A DNA stretch of 64,000 nt, from assembly GCF_003086295.3 (NCBI RefSeq), contig NC_092052.1:27999427-28063426 (forward strand). The letters run 5' to 3'. Under the pieces are notes generated by a model that saw nothing but the letters and a program-made list of their open reading frames with translations, was not told where the DNA came from and did no database searches. The translations under genes were made by a program, and so were the position numbers. Positions 10,625-21,943 of this stretch are shown one piece after another. The stretch comes from Arachis hypogaea. Taxonomy: Eukaryota; Streptophyta; Magnoliopsida; Fabales; Fabaceae. Each line of letters starts with the position of its first letter. Position 1 is the first letter of the stretch.

Positions 10625-12138
10625 TGGTGCGAAATTTGAATACCACAGACTAACCGGCAAGTACACCGGGTCGTACTAAGTAGTACCTCAAGTGAATGAG
10701 GGTCGATCCCATGAGGATTGATGGATTAAGCAATAATGGTTAAGTGATTTACTTAGTTAAACAAACAGAAAAGAGTGTTAAGAGTTCAAATGCATCAAAC
10801 AATAATTCAGAGAATCAGAAAACAAGCAGTAAATTGAGGTGAAATATATATATGGATAAAGCAGCTAAGGCTTCAGAGATATCTATCTTCCGGATTGACT
10901 TTTCTTACTAACTATTTTAATCATGCAAGATTCAACTCATGGCAAACTATATGTGACTAAACCCTAATTGCTTAGACCTTTTTAGTCTCCTCTAACCTTC
11001 ATCAACCGCCAATTCCTTGGTCACTTAATTCCAATTAGAGGGTGAAGTTCAATTCTAGTTTATATGCCATAGAAACCTTAATTGCCCAAATATAAGAGGA
11101 TTATATGTCACGTATCCCGTTAAGTCCAGATAATTAGAAGTTTAGGAGAATTTGTTTTCAAGCTGTTGTTCAAGTAAAGAGTTTTTACAAGTTATACAAG
11201 AACTCAATTAGAACAAGGGTCATACTTCTGTTCCACCCAGGTTCATAAGATAAAGAACGAAAACAATTCTTAAAATAGAAATCATTACATGAATTAAAAT
11301 AGAAAAATAATAGTATCAATCCATACAATAAACAGAGCTCCTAACCTTAACAGTGGAGGTTTAGTTGCTCATGGTTTAGAGAGAAAACTAGAATTCTGAA
11401 AAACTGTAAAGTGCGGAATGAGGTAGAAGAGAAAAGATGCCCGAGGAGCTGATTCTTTTCCCTTTTATATCTAATCCTAATTAATGTAAAATATATTTTC
11501 TAAAACTAAATAATATCTTTTTCTAATTATAAATAAAATAAAAGTTTAATCAGAAATAAATAAATCATCTCGAGCTGCTCCTCTGGGACGAATGGGGACC
11601 ACCAAGTTCATTAAGGTTGGAGCCAAACTTGGAAAATCCCAAGTTTGGCGCCACTTCAACCGTATGCAATACCACTTTTTCTTCATCTTGGCGCCAAACT
11701 TGGAGAATCCCAAGTTTGGCGCCACCAAGGCAGTGTGTTTGGCGAGTTTGCAATGATCATGGCGCCAAACTTGGAATTTTCCAAGTTTGGCGCCACCAAG
11801 GCCGTTCAATCTGGAGAAAAAGTGTATACTATTATATATCGTTGGAAAGATCTGGAAGTTAGCTTTCTAATACCGTTGGAACCGTATCAATTAAATCTCT
11901 GAAGCTCAAGTTATTTTTGTTAGAGTGCAAGAAGGTCAGGGTTGACAGCATCATTCACTTTCTCCCTTTTCTTCTATAAAACTCCGTCAAATCCATCTGA
12001 ATGCTACCTGAAATAAACAGAATTGCACACAACTCAAAGTAACATTCATAGTGGCTAAAAAGTATTTAAATTTTGATTAAACTTAACAATTCAAATGCAA
12101 ATTTACTAGGAAAAGATTGGATAGATGCTCACGCATCA
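10625..12138 (-). repeat. LTR of a second, related family (family B) trapped inside the chimeric element
   Basis: In element orientation it starts TGATGCGTGAGC at 12138 and ends CGCACCA at 10625 (1514 bp), and a purine-tract-like region flanks its start at 12139. Its 3' part (element orientation) resembles that of family A, including a ccggcaagtacacc-like block and a gagggtcgatccca-like block. The base before 10625 continues family A interior, and no second copy of this LTR is seen. It holds a triple hairpin array at 11612-11803. Confidence 0.8.
11623..11794. repeat. Three hairpin repeats in the family B LTR
   Basis: Arms ggcgccaaacttgg and ccaagtttggcgcc pair at 11690-11703 with 11709-11722, and at 11761-11774 with 11781-11794. 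A shorter-arm copy (10 bp) pairs 11623-11632 with 11639-11648. Loops are 5 to 6 bases. The period is about 71 bp between the last two. Confidence 0.85.
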
Positions 12139-13416
12139 CAACACCAAACATGAATTGTTGCTTGTCCTCAAGCAACCAAAACTAATATAAATTTACGGTG
12201 TGAATTTGCCTGAGAGGTGAGTGCTCAATAGAGCTCCTGTCTTTTCTCAGAGTGGGGTTTATCACACTGAAACTCTAAATAGTTTTGGCATCTCATTATC
12301 CTTTGAATCTGAGGAATGTTACTGTCATTTGGAATTAGAATTTGGATAATATTATAAATTCTCTGGTCTTTATACTTTGGTGCTTTGCACCTTGAACCTA
12401 GCCGTGACTTTAAATGCTTTGTCTCAAGCTTTACTTGACACAAAAACACTACAAGCACTTGACTGGAGAACTCTCTTTTGGTTCTGATTTTTCTTTCAGT
12501 TACTCCCAGACGGTGGTGCTCAAAGCCTTTGGCATACTCTGTTAACTGCATTTGATCTCGACTCTTAGTGCTCTGTCTCAAGGATTACTTGACACATTTA
12601 CACCACAAGAATATGACTAAGGAAACAACTCTTTGATCTTTTAATCGTGTTTGACCTCCCTAGTCATTGATGCTCAGAGCCTTGGATCTTGCTTTTATTC
12701 TTCTTTTGCTTCAAGGATTAAGCTTTTGTTTAATTCAGAGAATTCATAATAGTTCTCTAAATTCCTATTCCTTATGCACCAACATCCTTCGATTCAAATT
12801 CAACTATGTACTATTCATATCATGCATTCAGAATCACAAATAATACCACCACAATTAAGTAAATAAGACTACTCTTAAATATAAATTAAATTTCTCATGT
12901 AATACATCACTTCTTTTCTTTTCTTTTTAGATTCAAGCTCAGTGATCGGTACATGAGACAATTTTTTTAAACTAAAAGCAAATAACAGAATGAAACTAAA
13001 TCTAAGAACTGAAAGTACTAAAGATCATGCCGGCAATCAAAGTAACAAAAAACAGAAGACAACAAAATAAGAACAGAAGGAGAAATAGAATGAAAGAAAT
13101 TCAACCACCTCAGTTATGCTGGTGGCCATCTCATTCTTCCGGCTGTGCTCCTCCTTGAAGAACATTAATCTCCTCATGGTGCCACTGATGATAAGGTAAA
13201 TAGAGAGCATAATCTACAACACCAAACTTAAAAGTTTGCTTGTCCCCAAGAAAAGAAAAACTCTGGGGTGTCAAAAATTCTTTTTAATTGCTCATGTTCC
13301 TCTTCTAATCACTCTGCATGACCAAAACACATGTAAAACAAGAAAAATTCTAAAAAATTGAGATAAAGTAATTTAAAACCAGAACTAAAATAACTATAAT
13401 GCTAAAATCAAAATAA
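12139..13416 (-). other. Non-coding interior of the chimeric element
   Basis: It opens with the purine-tract-like region of family B. The plus-strand motif caacaccaaac followed by ttgcttgtcc recurs at about 13218-13250. Phrases such as ttactcccagacggtggtg and gtgacctcc-like blocks repeat loosely. No credible ORF is seen. Confidence 0.55.
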
Positions 13417-14478
13417 CTATAAAATTAAAACCAAAGTAACTGCAAAACCAAGGATACTATTAGTTGGGTTGCCTCCTAACAAGCGCTTCTTTAACATCAC
13501 TAGCTTGACGGTTGATTGTTGCTTTTTCTTCATCTTCTTCCAATTGGTTAAAAGAAATGACTCCAAGGGAGAAGAGGAGAAAATTAGTTTCCCTTGATAT
13601 AAATTCCTCCTAACAAGCTTTATTTTATTGTGATTAGCTTGATTCACCTTGCTTGTTGGGGTAGAGGTTGGATTATTTTTTGCTGACCTTCTCTTTTTCA
13701 GGGATATTTTCTTCTGTTTCTTAGTCACAATCCCTTTTTTAGTACTTTTCTTGGTTTCCTTCATTTCTTTGATTTCAAAATTTGGGTGTTGTGTGATGGT
13801 TGGAGTGTACCCTTCATCAAGAACTTCTTGAATTGGTGGTTCAATAAACTCACCCTCTATGCCACTCTATGCTTCATTGGAGTGTAGATTCCCATAATTA
13901 TTTTCATCCCTTACAACCTCCTTTGTTTGTGCATCTTCCTTCTTTGTTTGTGCATCTTCCTCTTCTTCCATGTGTGAGGGTGGAGAGTTCTCTAATTCAC
14001 TGGAGTATGAACTCCTTTGATTGATTTTCTCACTTTCTTCCATAGGATCTTGCATTGTATCTCTTGGGGAGGAATTTGCTTGTTCCTCTACTTCGGACTT
14101 GATAATCAACTCCACATATTTCTCTATATTTTTGATACTCATCCTCATATCATGTATGCATTCTTTCATGAGAAACTCAAGAGCTGATGGTTCTTGATAT
14201 GAATAAGGAGATGGTGGCTCTTGATATGAATAAAAAGAGGAGGATGGTTCTTGATATGAGTAGGGAAATGGTGGCTCTTGATATGAGTAGAAAGATGATG
14301 GTTCTTGATATGGATAAAGAGGTGGTGGTTCTTGGTATGAATATGGAGATGGTGGTTCTTGATAGTTGGAACATGGAGCACTTAAGTTTCTTTGGTTTTG
14401 ACTTTGCCAACCAAAATTCGGGTAGTTCCCCCATCCACAATAATATGAATCACTCATTGGGTGTGAGTAGTAATCCAT
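13417..14478 (-). pseudogene. Pro/Tyr/Gln-rich protein of a non-autonomous retrotransposon, one in-frame stop
   Basis: From ATG at 14478 a 203-codon ORF runs to a TAG at 13867-13869, then the same frame stays open to 13417 (354 codons in all counting both stops). Residues 1-95 begin MDYYSHPMSDSYYCGWGNYP and carry six or seven repeats of YQEPP-x-x-YS type. Residues 96-125 form a likely helix, and then comes an acidic, Ser-rich stretch. After the stop comes a Lys-rich basic region. Composition and order (aromatic/Pro-rich, helix, acidic, basic) parallel the 498-aa protein at 3430-4926. The TAG may be a recent mutation. No known enzymatic motif is seen. Confidence 0.6.
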
Positions 14479-14753
14479 GTGATCTCTCTCTATTATTTTT
14501 CCTTAGCACAAAATACCAAACAGAATTAAACGCACCATGTGGTAAAAAAATAATAAAAAAATAAAATAAAATATAAAAGAAAACAAAAATAAAAGAAAAA
14601 TAAAATAAAAAATAAACTGAATAATTAAGAAAATAAAACAAATAATAAGCAAAAAGGAATATAAAATTCAAAATCAATAAGTAAAATAAATGGGAAGAAT
14701 AAAACAACTAAGGGGACACCAAACTTAATTTCAGAAATCAAGAGAAAAAAACT
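14479..14753 (-). other. 5' leader of the chimeric element without a primer site
   Basis: This is A-rich on the plus strand (T-rich in element orientation). Directly after the 5' LTR, element orientation reads agtttttttctcttg, where related elements have a GGCGCC-type primer site. The fragment gacaccaaactt at about 14716 is another copy of the purine-tract-adjacent motif. The expected primer site appears deleted or overwritten. Confidence 0.5.
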
Positions 14754-16272
14754 TAGTGTGCGGGAATTTAGAACTCTGCAAACTCCGCACAGCTTGACCG
14801 GCAAGTGCACTAGGTCGTCCAAGTAATACCTCAAGTGAGTGAGGGTCAAATCTCACAGAGATTGTCGGATTGAGCAAGCAATGGCTATCTTGCGGATCTC
14901 AGTCAGGCGATTAGAAGAAGTTGGTTGTTGTGAAAAACGCATAAAAAAAATAAGAAAAGAAATACCGAATAGGTGTGAAATCAATAATAGGAGAACGGTT
15001 GAGGCTTCGGAGATGCTTCCTCTTTCTGGATCAACTTTTTTCACTGTCTACTTCAATAATGGATGATTCATTCCATGGCAAGCTATAAGTGATTAACGCA
15101 AGGGCTAGTGGTCATTAATCTCCTCTGCTTCAGGTCAAACGCCAGTGCTAATGGTCATCCAATCTGAACGAGGATGACGCTCTAGCAATTCAATCTCTTA
15201 ATGATCCTACACAAAATGCCACAGACAAGGTCGGATCTTCCAGATCGGAGAATGAAGCTTTATTATCTCAGCTTATACCACAAAGGCCCTAATCACCCCG
15301 TACCTCGGCTGAACAAATGTTTTCGTGTCCCCAACGAAGTCGTGGATTAGCTGTCTAAGAGATGTATAGTCAAGCTTGTGGTTTAATGCTATCCCGCTAA
15401 GGACTCACAAGAATCCATGTAGAATAAGGATGACAATCACGTTACACTCCTAATTCATTTAGTTGAAGAACGAAAATACATCTTAGAATGGAATCAAACA
15501 TAGATTGAAATAGAAACAGTGATATTATTAATCCATGAGAATCAGCAAAACTCCTAACCTTAACCTAAGAGGTTTAGTTGCTCATAAATTTCAGAGAACA
15601 AATGTATAATTCAAAAATGGGGAGGAAGAAGATCCTAAACATGGTTGATCTTCTCCTTTAAATACTATCCTAGTAACTAGGGATTATAGAAATAAGACAG
15701 ACTAGACACTTAGTGCGAAAATCCACTTCTTGGGCCCACTTGGTGAGTGTTTGGGCTGAGCTTTGGGTGAATCCACGTATTTAGACTCCCCTGGGAGACT
15801 TGGACGCCCAGCATGCTCCCTTTTGGGCGTCCAACTTCAGGCTTGCTCCTTTTGGGGCGTTCAACTCCAGACAGGGGGTAAGATGGGCGTTCAACACCCA
15901 ATTTGTACCATCATTTCCAGAGAAAGAATGGACTATTATATATTTCTGGAAAGTCCTGGAAGTTAGCTTTCCAACGCCATTGAGAACGCTCTATTTGGAC
16001 CTCTTTATCTCTAGATATGCTCGTTTAAAAGCACAGAGGTCAGAACTCGACAGCATCTGCAGTCCTTTCTCAGCCTCTGAATTAGACTTTTCCAGAAATT
16101 GCCAGAATCACCCAAAAATCACCTAAAATCATAGGAAAACCACAAAAACTGAAAGTAGCATAAAAAGTGATTTTAACATTAAAACCTACTAAAACTTAAT
16201 AAAACTTAACAAAACTTAAAGAAAAACATAAGAAAATTAGTACTAAAAAGTGTATAAAATATCCGCTCATCA
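14754..16272 (-). repeat. 5' LTR (element orientation) of the chimeric element
   Basis: It is 1519 bp, starting TGATGAGCGGATA at 16272. Its inner end reads ...CACTA where the partner ends ...CACCA, a mutated terminal CA. It carries an expanded set of gggcgttcaac-type repeats at 15786-15905 and the module gttagctttccaacgc at 15962-15977. A TATA-like tatttaaag lies at about 15655-15664 on the minus strand. Confidence 0.88.
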
Positions 16273-16312
16273 ACAACAAATAAAAATACAACTAGAGGAT
16301 AAAAACAAAACT

Positions 16313-18098
16313 CTACTCCAGGTCGATGATGAGGCCATCTCAGACGGTCTTGAAAGCCCCCATCAGGAGCACATCAGCCTCCGGCGCAAGAACCTGAGCT
16401 TGAGCCTTCATCGTCTCTTTGGTCACCGAGATCGCCCCTTCACGTCGGCTAGCAACTCCGCCTTCTCCTTCCTCAGCCCTCAGCCTCGGCCTTCAAGCCT
16501 GCCACCTCAGCCTTCAAGGTTCCCACCTCGGCAAGGAGCACGGCAGCTTGGGACTCGGTGTCCGAGGCCTTCCTCCGCTCCCCCCAAGTTGAGACAAAAG
16601 CGAAGTCTCAACCTCGGAGAGACAAAGGATCTCAGCCTGGCATCCTCGGATGCCTTCACAGCCTTCTCCCTCGCCGTTTCAGACGCCTCAAGCTGCTCCT
16701 TTAGCTTGATCGCCTTGGCCTGGGACTGGCGTAGCTTCCTATCTAGAAGACAACCTGGGCCATCACGGGCTCAGCTTTCTGAACTATAACAGTAGAATGG
16801 AGGAGGGAACGATACACCGATTTGGCCTGGAAAGCCACATCGCAATCGCTAAAAAATCCCTCAGTGCCAGGCATCAGATGCTGGTCAATGAAGGCCGGAG
16901 CGTCGAAGCCCCAATCCTCCATGGAAGGCACAATACCTTCCTCCTCTAGATTCTCACTACTGATCTCCTCCTACCTCCTCTGCTTCCGAGAAGCCTCAGC
17001 AGCCGAGACCAAGATCACCTCCTCCTCGGGCGAAACCACCGGGCCCGGAGAAGCATGGCCACCGCCCCCAATCTCAGCCAAGGCCAACTCCTAGCAAGGG
17101 CGGGACGAAGGGGTGGAGGGAGAAGCCGTCGACGCTTCTTCCTGATCAAGTAGCTGAGCTTTCAACCTAGCAAGGGTCGTCAAACCTCCAGCCATTTCCA
17201 CTACAAAGCAAAAGAAAAACAAAAAGCATAAGTACCCGAGTTGGAAGGATTGAAAACATCAAGAGAACACACAAAAATACACACCGATAAAGGTTCGACA
17301 GGCAACCGGGTCCCCCATCACGTCTCGAGGGTTCAAGGGATGCTCCCCAAAAAGATGCCAAAGGTCACTAGCGATGTCCTTATCTTCCGGAGACAGGCCT
17401 TTGTAAGTAACCTTCGTTAGGTACGACGGCCCAGCTCCGAAGTTCCAGTATGTCGGGAACTGACGTTCCCCCTCCGCCGTCAACTAGAAAGGATGATGCC
17501 CCTGAGTAGGGTGCACCTTGAAGTACTCCCTCTTGAAACCGTGAAAGGAGTCCTCGTACAGGCCAAAGATACAGCGATGGGGCTGAGCCCTAAATGACAT
17601 GTAACCCTTTTTATGTTTTCCTTCCTTGGTCGGCAAAGTGCACAAGAAAAGGAAGAGGAAGACGTTCACCAAAGCCGGCAGCTCCAGATACTCGCTCACA
17701 AGCTCAAAAGTGTGAATCACTGCCCAGCTGTTCGGGTAAAGTTGAGACGGCGCCACGGAACACCGACTCAACAACGCTTGAACAAAAGGCGAAAAGGGGA
17801 GACGCACGCCGAGTCGGGTGAACATCGACTCGTACACCCACATCCAGTCCGGGACAGTCGGTGAGTCGAGGTTTAGATAGCAAACCCTCTCGTCGACCCT
17901 GGGGAGAGCAAGCTTGTATTGGCACTCTGCGTTGCCGCCCCCACAAACAGCCTCTTGGTCGCGGAGCCGCTGGAGGTCCACGTCCGTCATCCGAGATGGC
18001 GTTCCCCAAACATCACTTGTAACCCAATAATATAGAGAGGGAACAATCCCGGCCAGGACCACCGAAGCCACCACACCCTCGGTCTCCCGCCGAGACAT
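16313..18098 (-). pseudogene. Antisense extra ORF of a Tat/Ogre element (putative gypsy-type transposon family, PF04195-like)
   Basis: It starts at ATG 18098, antisense to the pol relic. The first 204 codons include FTRLGVRLPFSPFVQALLSR, followed by a PNSWAVIHTF block, the core signature of the plant 'putative gypsy type transposon' family. The frame is broken by a TAG at 17484-17486 where Trp is likely, then continues with a GEHPLNPRDVMGDPVACRTF block. A probable intron at 17201-17284 joins to a second exon encoding an acidic and coiled-coil region, with further TAG stops and a frameshift near 16741. The frame ends at about 16313. Extra antisense ORFs between pol and the 3' LTR are known in Tat lineages; their function is unknown. 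This copy is inactive. Confidence 0.75.
17201..17284 (-). other. Probable spliceosomal intron in the antisense ORF
   Basis: In element sense it begins GTGTGTATTT and ends TTTGCTTTGTAG (84 bp, T-rich). Removing it joins the codons before and after in a phase that keeps both flanking frames. A 57-bp candidate lies at the corresponding place in the second Tat copy (34946-35002). Confidence 0.6.
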
Positions 18099-18900
18099 AC
18101 CTAAAATAGGAGGAGCACCACCGTCAGCCCACTAAATCTACACTACGAGAAGCGGCAGAGAAAATGAGAAATACCACCATAAACTACACCTACAAACAAT
18201 GGTGCTCACCCTCCCCAAAAGTAAACACTACTATCCACCATAAATCGCGCCTACAAACACAGCGGCGCTCATCCCCTCCAAAATAAAACTACTACCCCAA
18301 AACAAAGCATTATCATACAAAGCAGAAAAGGACAGTTCCGGTGCATACAAGCAAAAAAGCAAACAGATAAAAGAAGATAAAGGAAAGAACACCAACCTAA
18401 TAAAGTTAAGCACAAACAAAGAGGGAACTGAAGCGGGAAACACACAATCACGCAAAGAAAGAAAACAGAAAGGGGAAGCAGGGAAAAAGTGTAAGAACAG
18501 AGAGTGCACTAGGAATGAAGCAGACGAGGGAAGGGAAAGTTAAAATCAAAACGGTTACGATGGGCACAAAACCAAAAATGCCCTCCGAAACCAAGCAAAG
18601 GCAGAGGGGCAATAATGAGAAAGCAATCCAAACGTCCCTTCGCAATAAAGCACCCTTTAAAAACATAATTGACGAGACCCCTCAGGAAGCACAACGGGCG
18701 AAGAATACGAAAGATCCAAACCAACGCGGACTCTGATCCCAAAGACGCACGAACGCCTCTACGTGATCTCTTACCATTGGCTCCCTAACAAATGAACCTT
18801 CGTGGCGAACTCCCGATCAAAAGACGCCTCCATCGGCAAACCCCACATGTCCACTAGTGACGGAGACTGATCTTGCTCGCCCTCCCGCTGCGGGGGCAAC
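18099..18900 (-). other. Upstream region of the antisense ORF, down to the Tat purine tract
   Basis: This is an A-rich, non-coding stretch on the plus strand. The last bases, gctgcgggggcaac (18887-18900), form the purine tract for the LTR that starts at 18901. Small ORFs here have no recognisable product. Confidence 0.55.
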
Positions 18901-19261
18901 TGTTACGGATCCGACCCTCGGATCCCACATCCGTAGCCTCCGGGTTCGGCCCGCTTCCTTCTTCTAGAAGGCCCAAAAACCGGCCCACTAGACCTCCTAA
19001 CCGACATTCAAATTCAAATACCTCCCTTATCTTAGCCAAATAAGATAAGATAAGATAACTTCCACTAGCTATATAAAGGAGAGCTCTAGACCCCCTCAGG
19101 TACGTAATTTATTCTACACACCTTATACCTCTTAGGTCCATTCTGACTTGAGCGTCAGAGTATTTTTGCAGGTACCACCCCTATTGCTCCAGTCAGACGA
19201 TCCGGCAACCGTTTCGATCCAAAGATCCTCGATCCATCCCGTACTGGAAGCCTCCAATACA
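18901..19261 (+). repeat. 3' LTR of the Tat element (right end uncertain)
   Basis: It starts tgttacggatcc right after a purine tract. It contains repeated aagata units and a TATA box tatataaa at 19070-19077. A stretch near its right side (ctattgctcc, accacccc) matches the LTR of the second Tat copy near 37105-37120. The right end is set at a CA (19261), but no TSD or matching 5' LTR is available, so it could be off by tens of bases. Confidence 0.6.
19070..19077 (+). promoter_or_regulatory. TATA box in Tat LTR
   Basis: The sequence tatataaa is followed by a GA-rich stretch. It is the likely retrotransposon promoter by position and motif only. Confidence 0.5.
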
Positions 19262-20230
19262 CTCTTTATTAATTAAGTAAGAAGTGTTGCATTCCATGTG
19301 AATTAAACAAAACTTAATTCTATATTTATTATATTTTATATCAATGATTTAAATTTAAAATTTAATTTTATGATTTAGAATTTAAAATTTAGGATTAAAT
19401 AATATAAGATTTATAGCACCAAATTAAAAAAATAATATAAGATTTAGAATTCAGAGTCTAAAATTTAAAATTTATAATTTAAACTCTAGAGTTTACGGAA
19501 CACTACATTTTTTATTTTTCCGAAACACAATAACATTTATTTTATTAAAGTGAATATTGTTATAAAATGCAATTTATAAAAAGAATATTATGAGTTTAGC
19601 CCATGTAGTTCCCTTTATTAAAGTGAATATTCTTACAATAGGTAGAGAAAAGTCATAACTCGATTTTTTTGGAATAATATTTCTTGAAGGCATGAACTTG
19701 AGTTTAGTTCATGTAATTTCTATTTTTTAAGTTGGATTAATATTAAAAGATTGCTAAATTTGGTTCGAGTTTAGTAGTAGTTAGAAGTATAAATTTAGAT
19801 ATCATTCATGCTATTCCTTTTTTTAAATTGGATTAACACTTAGAAGTTGTCTAAATTTAATAAAAATTTCACTATAATTTATAATAAAAACCGAATGCAT
19901 GTCTCATTACATTTAATTTAAAAATTGAATTGAAATATATGATTATATTTCACTCTTCTCTTCGCTAATCTATTTTGATTCGACAAATGAAATATTTTCC
20001 TGCATAAATTAATTTTCGTACACTAGGCAAAAGTATACAAGTTTAAAACAACCTTTATTCAATCCCTTTCTCAAAGTCCAGGAAAATTATATCACTTTGT
20101 ATTATAGATGCGCCGATGGACTATTTCTGTAACAATTTTCCTTATTCTTGTGCTAGAGTTGTTAGAGTTGGGTCCATAATTCCTTCGAGATAAATCAAAC
20201 ATAAAAACATAAATGACTGAAGTGTAAAAA
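19262..20230. other. AT-rich intergenic DNA
   Basis: Short repeats of aatttaaaattt type are present. No ORF, RNA gene or mobile element end is recognised. Confidence 0.6.
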
Positions 20231-20559
20231 CACTATAAAAAATACGTTGAATATCGTTGAATTTATTATTGAATTTAGTGACAGATATTACTGACAGATT
20301 TATTAGTGAATTTTCCAGTGGCGGTTACGAGTAAAAATTCGTCTCTCAAATAAGTTATAGTCGAATTTAAAATTTTGTCGCTAAATTCGATGGCAAGTAA
20401 AGGCCCGAAAATTAATTTTATTAGCGTCGTGTTTATCATCGAAAAATTTCGACGGTAACAGAATTTAGTAAAACAAATCATTTAGACAACGACGAACACC
20501 TTACCGTCGGATTTTTTAGCCAGTATATCCAGCAGTAAAATTGGGATAAAATTCAAACG

Positions 20560-20870
20560 CAAAACCTTTCTCTCTCACTTCTGCAAACTCCATCTCTCTC
20601 TTCTCTTCTTCTTCTTCTCTCTCGTCTCTCTCTCATCTCTCTCCCTCTGGTCTATTGAAGAAGGTTGCGCCGCCACCACCTGGAGCTGATGTCAATGCCG
20701 GTAAGCCACATTGTCATCGCATATCAACACGTCGTCATCGCTGTTGCTAGTGTCTCTGTGGAAAGCATCTGCCGTGCCGCCACTATTGGTGTCCCTTGCC
20801 GTCGATCGGAAGTTGTCGCCTTGTCGCTATCACCGCAGCTAAGGTCTACAGCGCCAAAGTAAGGTTGTTG
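20560..20870 (+). other. Gene-like CT-rich leader and GC-rich stretch inside the CACTA element
   Basis: A long ctctct/cttctt tract is followed by a short GC-rich ORF (20665-20862, 65 codons) with no recognisable domain. It may be the remnant first exon of the element's own gene or captured host DNA. Confidence 0.35.
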
Positions 20871-21556
20871 TCCAATTTTTCTTTTGGTTGTTTGTTATGT
20901 TACTAAATCCTAATTCCACCACTATAGGTTTTGCTGTTGCCTCCTATCACCACCACTCTTCCATCATTCTACAGCCACCATCAGAGGTAATTTTTCTATA
21001 ATTTTTGTATTTTTTTAGATTTTTTTTGTTCGTTTGTTTAGGATTTTGTTAGGTATTTTATTAAATTATTGATTAACTTTTTTAATGAAGTGTGTGATCA
21101 AGGTTTGTTATATTAATTTAGTGTAATTAGAAATTAAATAATGTTAGGTTAGGTAAGGTGTAATTTAGGGTTAATTAGTGTTGATTGTTGTTAATTCCTT
21201 GAGTTAATTTTAACTTGTTAATTTTCTAAGTTAATTATTGACTTATTGTTGATTGTTATTAATTTTCTGAGTTTATTGTTGTTTGAGTTAATTATTTTCT
21301 GAATTAATTTTGGTGAGTTAATTGTTGTTAATTTTACTAAGTTTGTTATAATTTACTCATTTGAATATATGAACTTTGATTTGCTTGTTTACTTAAAATT
21401 TGTGTGCTGATTATGTTTATATATATATAGTTTATGTGTTGATTATGTTTATAGTTTGTAATTGAAGGAGTACAACCCATAGTTATCAGAATCGGACCAA
21501 ACTGACCGGTTCAATCAAAAAATCGGTGAACCAGTAATCTGACCGGTTCGGTTAGT

Positions 21557-21899
21557 AAGTTGGACCGGATATGCATTCGAATTGGTCAACGGTGGTCAAA
21601 TCCGTTGAAAACCGACTGATTCGCGCAAGACCCGCCGTGGGTTTACGGTCCACCTGCGGGCTGCCGAACCATCGTAGGATCTCCCTCCACTAGCCCCAAA
21701 AATGTTTAGCGTGGACTTCGAACAAGGAACTACGTAAGTTGAACCGGATATGCATTCGAACTGGTCAACGGTGGTCAAACCCGTTAAAAACTGGCTGGTT
21801 CGCGCTAGACCCGCTGCGGGTCCACGGGTGGAGTTCGAACACGGGACTGCACACGTGCATACCCTCCCCTTTGCCACTATCCAAACGTGTTTCTTACTA

Positions 21900-21900
<1 letters not shown>
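21557..21900. repeat. Two-copy direct repeat inside the hAT-type element
   Basis: The blocks accggatatgcattcgaa, ggtcaacggtggtcaaa and gacccgc recur with a spacing of about 178 bp. Copies differ at several positions. Confidence 0.75.

Positions 21901-21901
<1 letters not shown>

Positions 21902-21938
<37 letters not shown>
21902..21938. repeat. (TA)n microsatellite
   Basis: This is about 18 uninterrupted TA units inside the hAT-type element. Confidence 0.95.

Positions 21939-21943
<5 letters not shown>

Larger units (their letters stand above)
8789..16272 (-). mobile_element. Chimeric non-autonomous LTR retrotransposon, minus orientation (7484 bp)
   Basis: Outer LTRs (8789-10250 and 14754-16272) and an exact 5-bp duplication acaac (8784-8788 and 16273-16277) define one insertion. 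In element orientation the LTR begins TGATGAGCGGATA and ends CGCACACCA. The interior carries one minus-strand gag-position ORF and no pol. It also contains a 1.5-kb LTR of a different but related family at 10625-12138 with its own purine-tract region, but the partner LTR of that family is missing. The interior is therefore a recombinant of two families. No primer-binding site is visible next to the 5' LTR. The LTR sequence is one I recall as common in peanut. Confidence 0.88.

Noticed and set aside
16250..16789. 179-codon plus-strand ORF rich in Ser, Pro and Arg
   Set aside because: It is the antisense shadow of the coiled-coil part of the Tat antisense ORF and starts inside the neighbouring LTR.
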